Source of the DNA: Methanobacteriota archaeon
GTDB lineage: Archaea; Thermoplasmatota; Poseidoniia; Poseidoniales; Poseidoniaceae
Direction: 5' to 3'
Length of the DNA stretch: 32,700 nt
Assembly (NCBI GenBank): GCA_014240385.1
Contig: JAAZXA010000048.1
Coordinates: forward strand, 1-32,700
Shown: positions 6,631-14,973 of the stretch, one piece after another
Layout of the letters: the number at the start of each line of letters is the position of its first letter
Numbering within the stretch: position 1 is the stretch's first letter
The notes under the pieces: generated by a model
Databases searched by the model: none
What the model was told of the DNA's origin: nothing
The model's input: only the letters and a program-made list of their open reading frames with translations
Position numbers and translations under genes: made by a program

Positions 6631-7182
6631 TTAACGAAGCATCGCCCTTGTTGCCGGAGGAAGTGACCAATCAACTGCAGCGACAGTATGATGAGCAAAA
6701 TCAATCCTTGAACGGTGTGATTCATCGTTTTTAATTTTCACTAGGTCTCTCAAACCAAACCAAAATTGACCGATAAGGGGGATGGCATACTTTGTTTTTG
6801 AAATAGCCCTACGTCCCCAATGAATTCTGCCCAGCGGAGTAGCATCATCATGAACTAATGCGATGTGAAACCAGCGTTGACCAAGCGACCTCCCCATCCA
6901 TAATCCTGTATACTTGAAGTATAGCCAGTGGCTGGTAAATAATACTAACCAATGAAGCAAGACAATATGCGGTGCCTTGGTAATGCCGCTGATACTATAA
7001 GTCCAAAGAATGAAAGTTCCACCAGTTGTAATCATCAATATTCCCATGATGAAAATAACATCTAGGATGTAAGCACCTATGCGCTTCCAAGCATTGGCTA
7101 GTAGGACACCTTCAGGGACTTCCCCTGACACCAATTGACGAGCCACATTGGCAGGGTGGAGGGTGACGGGGTCGTTTGCCAT
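6631..7182 (-). CDS. RDD family membrane protein
   Basis: About 183 residues. RDD-family signatures are KRIGAYILDVIFI at the first membrane helix and GRSLGQRWFHIALV after the second pair of hydrophobic segments. At least three hydrophobic segments are visible (VIFIMGILMITTGGTFILW, IVLLHWLVLFTSHWLYF, and a weaker one near PLIGQFWFGL). RDD proteins are small integral membrane proteins; some have been linked to ion or proton exchange, but a specific role cannot be given here. The ORF track begins at a TTG (7212). The ATG at 7182 is preferred: a TATA-like AAGTATAGTTAC near 7230 would place the transcript start around 7203, giving a short leader. It is followed on the same strand by the Pro-rich protein gene after 77 bases. 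Confidence 0.8.
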   Translation of the reverse strand: MANDPVTLHPANVARQLVSGEVPEGVLLANAWKRIGAYILDVIFIMGILMITTGGTFILWTYSISGITKAPHIVLLHWLVLFTSHWLYFKYTGLWMGRSLGQRWFHIALVHDDATPLGRIHWGRRAISKTKYAIPLIGQFWFGLRDLVKIKNDESHRSRIDFAHHTVAAVDWSLPPATRAMLR

Positions 7183-7345
7183 GAGGGCCGCGGCGGGGCG
7201 GGCGGTTGTCAACTTTGAGCCTAAAGGTTGTAACTATACTTGCAAAGGCGTTTGATTAAACAAAGGCCCAATACATCGAGAAACAGAACTTCTCTATACT
7301 ATACAGAAGAAAATCATGTATTATTGTTATTTACTTTTGCTGGAA

Positions 7346-9346
7346 TCAGGATTTTAGATGCCAAGCCATCAAACCCTTTTCATCTACCCAATCCAACCAC
7401 GATGCCCAGGTTGGGTCATGGCGCAAAGTGCGAGAATCTCCAACTACGACAAGACCACGTTTGGCGCGTGTCATCGCCACATTCAACCTCCGTCTGTCCT
7501 TCAAGAAGCCAACCTCTCCTTCTGAATTTGATCTAACTGTAGACATAATGATAAATTCTTTTTCACGGCCTTGATAACCATCGACAGTCTTCACTTCTAG
7601 GCCATGGAATGGTTCCCCTTCGGCTAATCCCCCTGCATCTTCGAAGAGGTCATTGAGCAACCGAACTTGGCCTGCATATGGGGAGATGACACCGATATCA
7701 GAGGTCTGGAGTTCCATTGCATCAAGAACACCTTTTACCAACTCAACAACGCAACCAGCTTCATCCATATTTGAACGACTACCGCCCATTTCATCAACTA
7801 TTTCAGTTCCTTCAACCGGCACGAAAGCAACCGGGTTTTCCCAATCAGGCCAGTTGATTCCAGCGGGAGCAGTTCTCAGTTTGGCAGATTCACCATCTTC
7901 CAATCTGCCTTCGTAAAACCTTCCACTAGGGAAATCTCGTATTGCTGGATGCATTCGGTATTGGGTTTCCAGCATATTAGTGGGTAACCCCGCTTCTATC
8001 AATCTCTCGAACAGGCTTCGGTTCAGGCCACCTTCTTCGGCCCTTCGAGAGATGACTGTTGGAGGCAATTGACGGTGGTCCCCCACCAATACGACTTGCC
8101 TTGCTCCTCTAACTAAAGGGACAAGTGTTGATGGCTCACTGGATTGGGTTGCCTCATCTATCAAGACGAAAGGAAAGCGCCTGTGTCCAAGCATTTCATG
8201 TCCAGACCCAATGCATGTTGCACAGATAACATCAGCATCATCGAGAACATCCTCCGCCATCTTTCTTTCAAGCCGTTTGACTTCTTTCCAACCTTTGTTG
8301 AGGTCACGGTGGGCTAAGCCTTTTTCCCGACCTTTAAGGTTCTTCAATTCACTTTGTACTTCTTCGAGGTAGTCTTTCTCCATCTTCACCTTTTCTTGAT
8401 CTGGATGTTCTGCAATACGTGCATCCATAGTTGCCGAGCGTAAGTTTTCTCTAACCTTTACCGGTTGTCCTAGCCGTACAGCCATAACTTCATTTTCAAG
8501 CAAGCCGTTGAGTAAATTATCAACCGCTACATTTGATTCCGCACACACTAGGATAGGACCCATCCCTCGCTTCACCCAAGTTCTTACTAATTGGACTGCA
8601 GTATGCGTTTTCCCCGTCCCTGGTGGGCCTTGGATAATAGATAACTTTGATTTTAAGGATAATTCCACGGCTTCTTTTTGAGAGTCATTTAGAGGATATT
8701 TAGAGAGATTGATTCTATCTATTTGTTTCTTCAAGCCACCAATATCAGGAGTTTGAGAGGCAGCTGCTTCGATGTCGTGCACCCTTGCCATGATGATGTC
8801 ACGCAAGGGGGTGCCCATCTCTGAATCATCAGAATGAAAGGCATCTAGAGCATTTTGCATTCTATCATGGGCGACTCTATTTGCTCCCTTGTCAATTCTC
8901 CAAACTCCCTTCCGTAGGGCCTCTGGTCTTTCTTTGAACACCACCCTGATACGTTTGCGGTTTCGGTCAAGGACGATCCCCTCGTCGCATCTTTCCTCCA
9001 TCGGCCTTGAACGGCTTAGAATAACAATGTCTCCATGGCGGAATCCATGCCATGGAAGGTTGTCTCCACTTTGGGCTGAGAATGAGATGATTGGGTCGCC
9101 AAAAAAGCGGCCGTTAGGCTTAGCTAGTAAATTAAAGAGAGAAAGGCCAGCCTCTGATAGGCGTTTATTGGTCCAAGTTTTCCAGCGTTTTTGCATTAAT
9201 TGTAATTCATCATCTAATTCCCATTTTACGAGTGCTTTGAACAACTCATAATGCTCTTGGCTTCTACGCCATTGGATTTTATTTTCGGGAAGCTCTCTAT
9301 CCCGCTTTGGACCGGGGGATATACGCCGAACATTGTCTCGGCCCAT
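7346..9346 (-). CDS. Superfamily 1B helicase, IGHMBP2/Upf1/Dna2-like
   Basis: A 666-residue ATP-dependent nucleic acid helicase, probably 5'-3'. The N-terminal region carries the beta-barrel seen in IGHMBP2/Upf1 helicases (about residues 95-150). Helicase motifs follow in order: Q-motif region (NDSQKEAVELSL), motif I GPPGTGKT (240-247), motif Ia ICAESNVAVDNLL-type, motif II VLIDEATQSSEP, motif III VVLVGDHRQLPPTV, motif IV LETQYRMHPAIRDF, motif V TVDGYQGREKEFIIMSTVRS and motif VI RRLNVAMTRAKRGLVVVGD. All catalytic motifs are intact. It could act in DNA replication or repair, or in RNA metabolism; archaeal members are poorly characterised. The start at 9346 is an ATG without a clear Shine-Dalgarno. 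The gene is divergent from the zinc-ribbon gene. Confidence 0.93.
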   Translation of the reverse strand: MGRDNVRRISPGPKRDRELPENKIQWRRSQEHYELFKALVKWELDDELQLMQKRWKTWTNKRLSEAGLSLFNLLAKPNGRFFGDPIISFSAQSGDNLPWHGFRHGDIVILSRSRPMEERCDEGIVLDRNRKRIRVVFKERPEALRKGVWRIDKGANRVAHDRMQNALDAFHSDDSEMGTPLRDIIMARVHDIEAAASQTPDIGGLKKQIDRINLSKYPLNDSQKEAVELSLKSKLSIIQGPPGTGKTHTAVQLVRTWVKRGMGPILVCAESNVAVDNLLNGLLENEVMAVRLGQPVKVRENLRSATMDARIAEHPDQEKVKMEKDYLEEVQSELKNLKGREKGLAHRDLNKGWKEVKRLERKMAEDVLDDADVICATCIGSGHEMLGHRRFPFVLIDEATQSSEPSTLVPLVRGARQVVLVGDHRQLPPTVISRRAEEGGLNRSLFERLIEAGLPTNMLETQYRMHPAIRDFPSGRFYEGRLEDGESAKLRTAPAGINWPDWENPVAFVPVEGTEIVDEMGGSRSNMDEAGCVVELVKGVLDAMELQTSDIGVISPYAGQVRLLNDLFEDAGGLAEGEPFHGLEVKTVDGYQGREKEFIIMSTVRSNSEGEVGFLKDRRRLNVAMTRAKRGLVVVGDSRTLRHDPTWASWLDWVDEKGLMAWHLKS

Positions 9347-9474
9347 GCAATTGGCAACATGTTCAGCAAAAGGAGGTTTCCGGTCCTAATTCTGTATTCT
9401 TATTCAATTTACTTGATAGTACAGCAATCGGTCAGTCTTATACAGGATTGTTAGGCCGAAGACCTGAGGAAATC

Positions 9475-10647
9475 ATGTTCCGCAGGCGGTCTAAGGGTGA
9501 CGGGCGCAAGCGCCGTTCAACCAGTCGCACCTGTCCTTTTTGTGACGCAGAGAATCCACTTGATGCAGAATCTTGTCATCAGTGCTATTATGAATTAAAT
9601 AAAAAGGCCAAGGATCAAAGCAGCGCTTCTTCCGACACTCCCAAGGATTCCCTTTGGGGGGAATTGATGCGAGAAGTAATCCCTGGTGCGGAAGATGAAT
9701 TAGTTATGGAAACCAGAAGTATGGATGAAATGACCTATGAAATAGATGAGTACGATACCGTTGGAGATGATGAAGTGATTATCATGTCGGAAGGCGGTCC
9801 AAGTTTTGAAGAAATTCTTGACTCGGCTCAGTCCGCTGAAGAAGAAAGAGCAGATAGAGCATTGATGTCTTTAGCAACCCCCACTATTGCCGAAACAACT
9901 GCAATTCAGGAAGATGATATTGAACCCCCACTTCCCACACCGGAATCCACTGTTCCAGCAGCAATGATTCCACCTCCACTCCCAAGCACCAACCTTTTTT
10001 CAGAGGATAGCCTAGATGATGACCTCGATGAGATAATCGCTGCTGCTACTGTTGCAACCCCTGTTTCTGAACCTGCACCTCCAGTGGCTGTTCCAACACC
10101 GCCACCTTTGCCGCCCACTCCTGCCCCTGCCCCTGCTCCAGTGCAAGCCCCCACCCCTCTGCCTGTGCCAACACCAGTTCTGACAATACCCTCCATCCCA
10201 CCGCCACCATCGGCTTTTCAGATTCCAACTCCTGTCGTTTCAACTCCTCCTCCAGTAGTTCCTGTACCCTCTATTCCAAGTTTAGCGCAAGTGAATGGTG
10301 CCAGTGCTCCTAGTTCTCCAATCCCCACTCCACAAGTTGCTTCGCAAGCCAATGGCACTATTTGGCCTTGGCCACAGGCTGAATTATGGGATCAACGAGA
10401 CTTGCGAAGAGGGATTATCGAGGCGATGGAACTAGCAGGCCGCGGAGATAGAGCCTCTGCATTATCGACTTTAGATAGAATTGGCCCTCACCTTGGGGAG
10501 AGTATGGAGGCTTTGCACCATATCGGAGCATTATTGCATACTCTTGGTCGTGGAGAAGAAATGAGAAAGATGGTGAATGCCGCTGTTGCAACCTACCCTA
10601 GCGACCCCAATGTTTCAACAGCAGCAGCCGTTCTCCTGCAATCATGA
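9475..10647 (+). CDS. Zinc-ribbon, Pro-rich linker and TPR-like protein
   Basis: A 390-residue protein of unknown function with three parts. A basic N-terminus (RRRSKGDGRKRR) precedes a CxxC-x(10)-CxxC zinc ribbon (CPFCDAENPLDAESCHQC, about residues 20-37). An acidic middle then leads into a long Pro/Ala/Val linker (about 155-290). A helical TPR-like C-terminus contains repeats such as AMELAGRGDRASALSTLDRIG and ALHHIGALLHTLGRGEE. It has no signal peptide or membrane segment. The start is set at the ATG at 9475, preceded by GAGG at 5 bases and a TATA-like TCTTATACAGG near 9436. The longer ORF from 9307 adds 56 residues with no conserved character and overlaps the divergent helicase start. Its stop overlaps the next ATG (ATGA), so it heads a three-gene operon. 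Confidence 0.8.
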   Translation: MFRRRSKGDGRKRRSTSRTCPFCDAENPLDAESCHQCYYELNKKAKDQSSASSDTPKDSLWGELMREVIPGAEDELVMETRSMDEMTYEIDEYDTVGDDEVIIMSEGGPSFEEILDSAQSAEEERADRALMSLATPTIAETTAIQEDDIEPPLPTPESTVPAAMIPPPLPSTNLFSEDSLDDDLDEIIAAATVATPVSEPAPPVAVPTPPPLPPTPAPAPAPVQAPTPLPVPTPVLTIPSIPPPPSAFQIPTPVVSTPPPVVPVPSIPSLAQVNGASAPSSPIPTPQVASQANGTIWPWPQAELWDQRDLRRGIIEAMELAGRGDRASALSTLDRIGPHLGESMEALHHIGALLHTLGRGEEMRKMVNAAVATYPSDPNVSTAAAVLLQS

Positions 10648-11237
10648 TGATAACGCGAGCCACCCCTTCACTGCGGCTGGGCTCGGAATTTATCTTACGG
10701 CCAGTGCACCGCAGATTGCTGAAAGCGGTACTATCCGCATATGCAGAAGACCCCATAGGGGCTAGAGCAGCACTTCCATGGCTGAAAGGAGAGGACGACA
10801 TTACCCACCAAATGGCAGACTTTCTTTTCGAGTTAGAGATTCACAGCAACACGGGCAGGATTCATTTCTGGAGCATTCATGAAAAGGATAATTCAGAGAC
10901 TTTCGTTGGAATGGTGGGCCTCGGGGATGAATTAGTATTGAAAAAGACCAACTGGAATCTCGGATATTGGGTCAGACCAACTTATCGAAAGAGAGGGATT
11001 GCACAAAGAGCGGTATCAGAAGTGTTCGAATGGCTATCTTCTCGCCCTGAAGATTTACTTATCGAGATTACCGTTCATCCACATAACCCTGCAGGATTGA
11101 AAACTTGCAAGGGAATTTGTGATGCTTGGGGTGGCAAGGTAATGGAACCAGAATTATACCCAATAGAAATCAATAATCGCACGGTGCTCCATCACTTACA
11201 TCTCATTTCATTGCCCCTTGATAATGAAGAGAAGTGA
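10644..11237 (+). CDS. GNAT acetyltransferase, RimJ/RimL type
   Basis: A 197-residue acetyl-CoA-dependent N-acetyltransferase. The N-terminal LGSEFILRPVHRRLLKAV strand-helix, the VGMVGLGDEL strand, NWNLGYWVRPTYRKRGIAQRAVSEVFEWL (acetyl-CoA pyrophosphate loop, RKRGIA in place of RxxGxG/A) and the ITVHPHNPAGLKTCKGICDAWGGK segment are the typical RimJ/RimL pattern. Relatives acetylate protein N-termini, ribosomal proteins or small molecules; the substrate here is unknown. It starts at an ATGA overlap with the zinc-ribbon gene, and the deacetylase start follows its stop within 5 bases, so the three genes are one transcription unit. Confidence 0.88.
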   Translation: MMITRATPSLRLGSEFILRPVHRRLLKAVLSAYAEDPIGARAALPWLKGEDDITHQMADFLFELEIHSNTGRIHFWSIHEKDNSETFVGMVGLGDELVLKKTNWNLGYWVRPTYRKRGIAQRAVSEVFEWLSSRPEDLLIEITVHPHNPAGLKTCKGICDAWGGKVMEPELYPIEINNRTVLHHLHLISLPLDNEEK

Positions 11238-11241
11238 GGTT

Positions 11242-12039
11242 ATGGTGCCAAAACTCTGGTTGACAGTGGATAGCGACGATATTCGCCATATTCCGCGCCA
11301 TCAGGGACATCCGAAAAGAAGTAAGAAGAAATTAGCAGAACCATACCGAGGTACTGAGCCAAGTCCAGACTTATTGCTAGGAATGAAGGGCTTTTCAAAA
11401 TGGATTAATGAGGGTGGTAGTGCAACATTGTTTGTTATTGCAGAACAATTGGAATCCCTTGACTTCTCTAAATGGTTGGAAGAATTATTATTGACAGAGA
11501 GAGTTTTGATTGCTTGCCATGGGCTTTCTCACCGGTCATGGTCGGCATGGGGGGAAGATACAGAGGGCTTTTCTCAAGCCTTGGATGATGCGACATTGAG
11601 ATTGAAAGAGTTTGGTGGGAAGTATTGGCGGCCTTGGTTCCGCGCCCCTGCGGGGTATATTGCGCCTTGGATGGCAGAAGTTTTGGCAGCCCAAGGGTAT
11701 CTTGTCGACTCCTCAGTAAATGAAACCTGGTTAACGAGAAGGAAAACTGGACCACGAAATTCTTGGAATGTGGTGAAGAAGGCAGTTAAAGAAGCTGGAC
11801 TTATTGAGCGAGAGTGGCTAATAAATAGTGAATTTGGGTTGAAATTACCGGTATGCGGCCCAGCCTTGCACACTCCACTCCTGAAAACAATTTCAAAGCG
11901 CTCATGGCGTTCTGTTTCTTCATTGGAAAAGGCCCATTCTATGGATGTGGAAAACGCAGACTGCGACGTAGTTACTGTATATTGGCACATCTTAGATCAC
12001 GCTCGGAAAAAGGGCGATTGGACCCCACCTTTTGTGTAG
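11242..12039 (+). CDS. Polysaccharide deacetylase (NodB/CE4-like)
   Basis: About 265 residues. CE4-type motifs are LTVDSDDIRH (motif 1, VDSDD in place of TFDDG), LIACHGLSHRSW (motif 2, metal-binding H-x(3)-H) and WRPWFRAPAGYIAPWM (motif 3, RAPAGY for RxPxGY). Such enzymes remove N-acetyl groups from amino-sugar polymers with a metal cofactor. There is no signal peptide, so an intracellular sugar substrate is more likely than a mature wall polymer. The ORF track starts at TTG 11218. The ATG at 11242 is preferred because GTGAGGT lies just upstream and motif 1 follows closely; the ATG at 11224 is an alternative that would overlap the GNAT gene. A T7 run at the stop codon probably ends the transcript. 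Confidence 0.8.
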   Translation: MVPKLWLTVDSDDIRHIPRHQGHPKRSKKKLAEPYRGTEPSPDLLLGMKGFSKWINEGGSATLFVIAEQLESLDFSKWLEELLLTERVLIACHGLSHRSWSAWGEDTEGFSQALDDATLRLKEFGGKYWRPWFRAPAGYIAPWMAEVLAAQGYLVDSSVNETWLTRRKTGPRNSWNVVKKAVKEAGLIEREWLINSEFGLKLPVCGPALHTPLLKTISKRSWRSVSSLEKAHSMDVENADCDVVTVYWHILDHARKKGDWTPPFV

Positions 12040-12046
12040 TTTTTTT
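12040..12046 (+). terminator. T-tract terminator after the deacetylase gene
   Basis: The stop codon TAG at 12037-12039 is followed directly by TTTTTTT. This separates the three-gene unit from the Hc1-like gene 50 bases on, which therefore probably has its own promoter, although no convincing TATA box is visible in the short gap. Confidence 0.45.
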
Positions 12047-12097
12047 GAGGAACTGTCACCCTAATGCTTTTGGAGGGTCGACTACGGCAGGGGTTCT

Positions 12098-12277
12098 ATG
12101 TCTGTAGAGGCCATGGTTCAAGGAATGATTGACGATTTGACTGCCGCACTTGGTGATGCTGTAAAGCATGACAAGGGCAACTCCGCTGCCGGAACTCGCG
12201 TACGTAAGGCTATGCAGGGCGCAAAAGCAGCTGCACAGGATGTCCGTACAAAGGTTCAGAGCGACAAGAACGCTTGA
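12098..12277 (+). CDS. Hc1-type histone H1-like small basic protein (not in ORF track)
   Basis: A 59-residue ORF, just too short for the supplied track, running from the ATG at 12098 to TGA 12275-12277. The first 27 residues are a short, slightly acidic helical segment (MVQGMIDDLTAALGDAVKH). Residues 28-58 contain NSAAGTRVRKAMQGAKAAAQ followed by DVRTKVQSDKN. This matches the signature I know from bacterial histone H1-like Hc1 proteins (roughly N-K-A-A-G-T-R-V-R-K-x-M-Q-x-x-K-x-x-A-Q-x-I-R). Such proteins bind DNA as nucleoid components. Codons are strongly biased to CGC/CGT, GGC, AAG and AAC, unlike the AGA/AAA/GGA-rich neighbours, as expected for an abundant protein. No clear Shine-Dalgarno precedes it (GGCAGGGGTTCT). 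It is convergent with the GT-C gene. Confidence 0.82.
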   Translation: MSVEAMVQGMIDDLTAALGDAVKHDKGNSAAGTRVRKAMQGAKAAAQDVRTKVQSDKNA

Positions 12278-12286
12278 TTTCTAAAA

Positions 12287-13915
12287 TCAATTTGTTTTGG
12301 ACCATATGGTCCAATCACCGCCACCATTCATCAAAGGTGCGGATGCCTTCTTACTAACACTCCACCCTTCAATTTCAACTTGAATGTTAGGGGAGATGAC
12401 AAGCCAGTTAACATTGGAAAGGTTTCCACGATTCTCAATTACGGTTTGATTTACAATTTCGTCTTGCCAATCAGTAGTATCAGCACGCCAGTGTCCTGTG
12501 ATATTTCTACTTCCATCTGCATCAACTTGTAAATGGAATGAATATAACCAATGCATTCCCAATGTGGAATCGCTGATGAATAAGAAGTCCTCTTCATCTT
12601 CCATCTCTTCTGAAAGATATTCTGCAGCCTCACTGGTCCAGGACGTTTGCCCATGAATTGCAGCAAAAAATGACAAAGGTAGGATTAAGCATATCCCCAC
12701 TAAAACAGGTTTCCATAATATTCCGAGGTTTTGCAACCCTTCGACATCATTAGGATTAGCCTTCTCTTTCCCACTGGTTAGTTGCCTGACTCTCATTATG
12801 TACCAGAAGCATGGAATCATCAAGATAGTGGCATAACGGCCATTATTCCCTAATGTCCAAACCATCCATGGCCATTCTGCATTCCATAATAGAGATTCAT
12901 GAGTCCACAATGAAGCAACATAGAGGATAATTGCAGTAGTCATCCCACCAATTACCGCAGCTAAAAGGCCGGCTTCTCTATCGATTATCGTTGTCGATGA
13001 AGCAAGACTTTCTTTGAGGAATGGCCATAATACCATCCCAAATATCATGAATATCAAAACTACATCGATTAGGGAAAAAAATACTGCAGAGGAAAACCTC
13101 AATGGTGCTCTACGAAGTGCTGAGAAGGTACTACCTTCGCCAGCGGCTAATGCAAAACCAAGGAAAACAAGAACTACCAATGAACTTGAAGCAATAAAAG
13201 CCCGATGTGGGCGTCTAGTAACTTTGGTTAACAATTCATTTGATCCATCGATTGCAAATACAATGAATCCTAACATGAATAAAAGCACTGAAGTTGTAGG
13301 GTCAATTCCTTTTACAGTCGCCCCAAATAATACTGCACATGGAGCCATTAGCCAAAGGAGTGGCATTCCTTTCCCCCCAGTTCTTAACCCTAATATCAAG
13401 GCCAGCATGGCGATACTAATTGCAATTAACATGAACTCTTCAGGATAAACGCGACCTGATGCAAAAATCAGAGCAGGGTTAACACTGGCAAGAGCGGTTA
13501 GTCTCGTAGCAGCCCCAGTTCCATACAATCTTTCTGTGGACTTCCAAATTGCGAACAGCATCAAGGCAGTCATCATCATGGCGCCAGTTTGAATGGAATC
13601 AACATCATGCCCCATAAAATCAAACCATATTCCAAGCCAAGCATGCCAAGCCCAATACCTTCCACCCACATCTGGGCTGTAATTTGGATCTGATGACTCA
13701 GGGTCGATAGGTCGTGTATGGCCCCAATCCAACTTTGCTTCACCAGTACCATCTTCGACGGTGACATAGGTTGAATGAATATAGGCGTCAAGCCCCAATT
13801 CGCTACTTGATGTAGCAATAATATGGAGAATTATTCCCACCATAAATAGGATACTCCAGAAGCGGTTACTTTCTGGATTCCACCAAGGCAGGCTTGCTTC
13901 TTCCTCCTCCATCAA
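12287..13915 (-). CDS. Polytopic membrane protein, probable GT-C glycosyltransferase
   Basis: A 542-residue protein with about ten predicted membrane helices. The first helix (FWSILFMVGIILHIIATSS) is followed by an extracytoplasmic loop with ELGLDAYIHSTYV, an acidic motif like that of GT-C mannosyl- and pentosyltransferases using lipid-linked donors. The next loop holds HTRPIDPESSDPNYSPDVG and aromatic residues. Helices continue to about residue 425, then a ~120-residue C-terminal soluble domain faces outward and carries several N-x-S/T sequons. By fold resemblance it may glycosylate exported proteins or lipids, but no single family motif is decisive. The start codon is the ATG at 13915 or the adjacent one at 13912. 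It lies 39 bases after FEN-1 on the same strand. Confidence 0.6.
   Translation of the reverse strand: MMEEEEASLPWWNPESNRFWSILFMVGIILHIIATSSSELGLDAYIHSTYVTVEDGTGEAKLDWGHTRPIDPESSDPNYSPDVGGRYWAWHAWLGIWFDFMGHDVDSIQTGAMMMTALMLFAIWKSTERLYGTGAATRLTALASVNPALIFASGRVYPEEFMLIAISIAMLALILGLRTGGKGMPLLWLMAPCAVLFGATVKGIDPTTSVLLFMLGFIVFAIDGSNELLTKVTRRPHRAFIASSSLVVLVFLGFALAAGEGSTFSALRRAPLRFSSAVFFSLIDVVLIFMIFGMVLWPFLKESLASSTTIIDREAGLLAAVIGGMTTAIILYVASLWTHESLLWNAEWPWMVWTLGNNGRYATILMIPCFWYIMRVRQLTSGKEKANPNDVEGLQNLGILWKPVLVGICLILPLSFFAAIHGQTSWTSEAAEYLSEEMEDEEDFLFISDSTLGMHWLYSFHLQVDADGSRNITGHWRADTTDWQDEIVNQTVIENRGNLSNVNWLVISPNIQVEIEGWSVSKKASAPLMNGGGDWTIWSKTN
12297..12314. repeat. Perfect 18-bp palindrome at a convergent gene junction
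   Basis: TTGGACCATATGGTCCAA is its own reverse complement. It lies over the last codons of the GT-C-like gene (encoding WTIWS) and just beyond the Hc1-like stop. It could be a 3'-end hairpin for either transcript, but with no loop and no T-run this is weak. Confidence 0.5.
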
Positions 13916-13954
13916 TAGGAGGGGGCGGCTATCTACTGTTCAATAATTCTCTTA

Positions 13955-14971
13955 TTAAAATTGGAATAATGAGGATTGACCGGTACTTCTTATTCGTCCA
14001 CTAAGGCGTTTCATATTTCTCTCAAAGCGCTTTTCTCCAAATTCAAATTCATCGATAAGGAAATTGCGCAATTCCGTTTCATCGACGTTCCCTTGTTGCA
14101 TTGAATCAACATCACAGGCTGGATGATTGAGGAATATTTCTCGGATTTCCGCGAGTCTTTCTGGAACATCTTTTTCTTTTACTTGGCAAATAGTTTCAAT
14201 ATCTCCGTGTTCTTTTATCAATTTCAGACCTGTTTTTGGACCGATTCCCTTTATTCCAGGGTGGAAATCCGTTCCTATCATGATTGCCAAATCAACCAAT
14301 TGTTCTCGACTAAGTTGATGCTCTGACAATAAATCGTCTAGAATTATTCTCTCGGCACTGACTACCCTCCCCATTCTCTTACTGCCATGGCTCATTAAAT
14401 TTCGAATTAATATTGGAGAGCCATAAAGGAGCGCATCCCAATCTTGGGTAGCAACGATATCGATTTCACCTCGCCTAGCCATAACTGCCGCCTGTCCCTC
14501 TCCTTCTGCAGCAGCATCTACCCATGGAACACCTAGTAAATCGAGTAATTTTTTGGTTTGGGTTTGCATTTCAGGAGTATAATTTGCGGCCCTTTGGCCC
14601 ATTTTCTGGGCTCTTTCATAATCACCTTCAGCCAGTGCCTCTTTCCACTCTTTTTCGGCTTTAACTCTGCGCGCTCTGCGCTGAGCTATCACATCAGTCT
14701 TCAATTCAGGATGTTTTCCGTCAAAGACGTAGACTGGTTTTAATCCAAGTTCAAGGAGAGTAGTAGTTCTCTCCAGAAAGCCCATCAAATGAGCAACTGG
14801 CTGACCTTTGGAATTTGTCAATGGCCCGCCATCACCTTCAGCACCACGGTTTCGCATACTTGTAATGAATTTAAATGCAACGAGAAAGGCATCGATTCCG
14901 ACCGTCTTCCCTGCTAATTCCTTGAGATCAAAAGATTGAGCATCAACAAGATCTCGAAGATTACACCCCAT
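13955..14971 (-). CDS. fen: Flap endonuclease 1
   Basis: A structure-specific nuclease that removes 5' flaps during Okazaki-fragment maturation and excision repair. Acidic metal ligands appear in order: GIDAFLVAF (D27 in the chosen numbering), VFDGKHPELK (D84), DAAAEGEGQA (two Glu), ATQDWDALLYG (two Asp) and IMIGTDFHPGIKGIGPKTGLKLI (Asp plus helix-hairpin-helix). The C-terminus QSSLFQF is a PIP box for the sliding clamp. The ORF track starts at TTG 14977. The ATG at 14971 is better because it gives MGCNLRDLV, matching the MGxxxxxL start of archaeal FEN-1, whose N-terminus sits in the active site; GAGGT lies 9 bases upstream. The upstream gene ends at TGA 14974-14976, two bases before the ATG, so translation is probably coupled. 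Confidence 0.94.
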   Translation of the reverse strand: MGCNLRDLVDAQSFDLKELAGKTVGIDAFLVAFKFITSMRNRGAEGDGGPLTNSKGQPVAHLMGFLERTTTLLELGLKPVYVFDGKHPELKTDVIAQRRARRVKAEKEWKEALAEGDYERAQKMGQRAANYTPEMQTQTKKLLDLLGVPWVDAAAEGEGQAAVMARRGEIDIVATQDWDALLYGSPILIRNLMSHGSKRMGRVVSAERIILDDLLSEHQLSREQLVDLAIMIGTDFHPGIKGIGPKTGLKLIKEHGDIETICQVKEKDVPERLAEIREIFLNHPACDVDSMQQGNVDETELRNFLIDEFEFGEKRFERNMKRLSGRIRSTGQSSLFQF

Positions 14972-14973
14972 CC

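Noticed and set aside
9307-9474. Extended N-terminus of the zinc-ribbon protein from the 446-aa ORF
   Set aside because: It overlaps the divergent helicase start and looks non-coding, and a good Shine-Dalgarno precedes the ATG at 9475.
12297-12314. 18-bp palindrome as an operator
   Set aside because: It lies over the last codons of a gene at a convergent junction, away from any promoter; it could be chance or a weak 3' hairpin.
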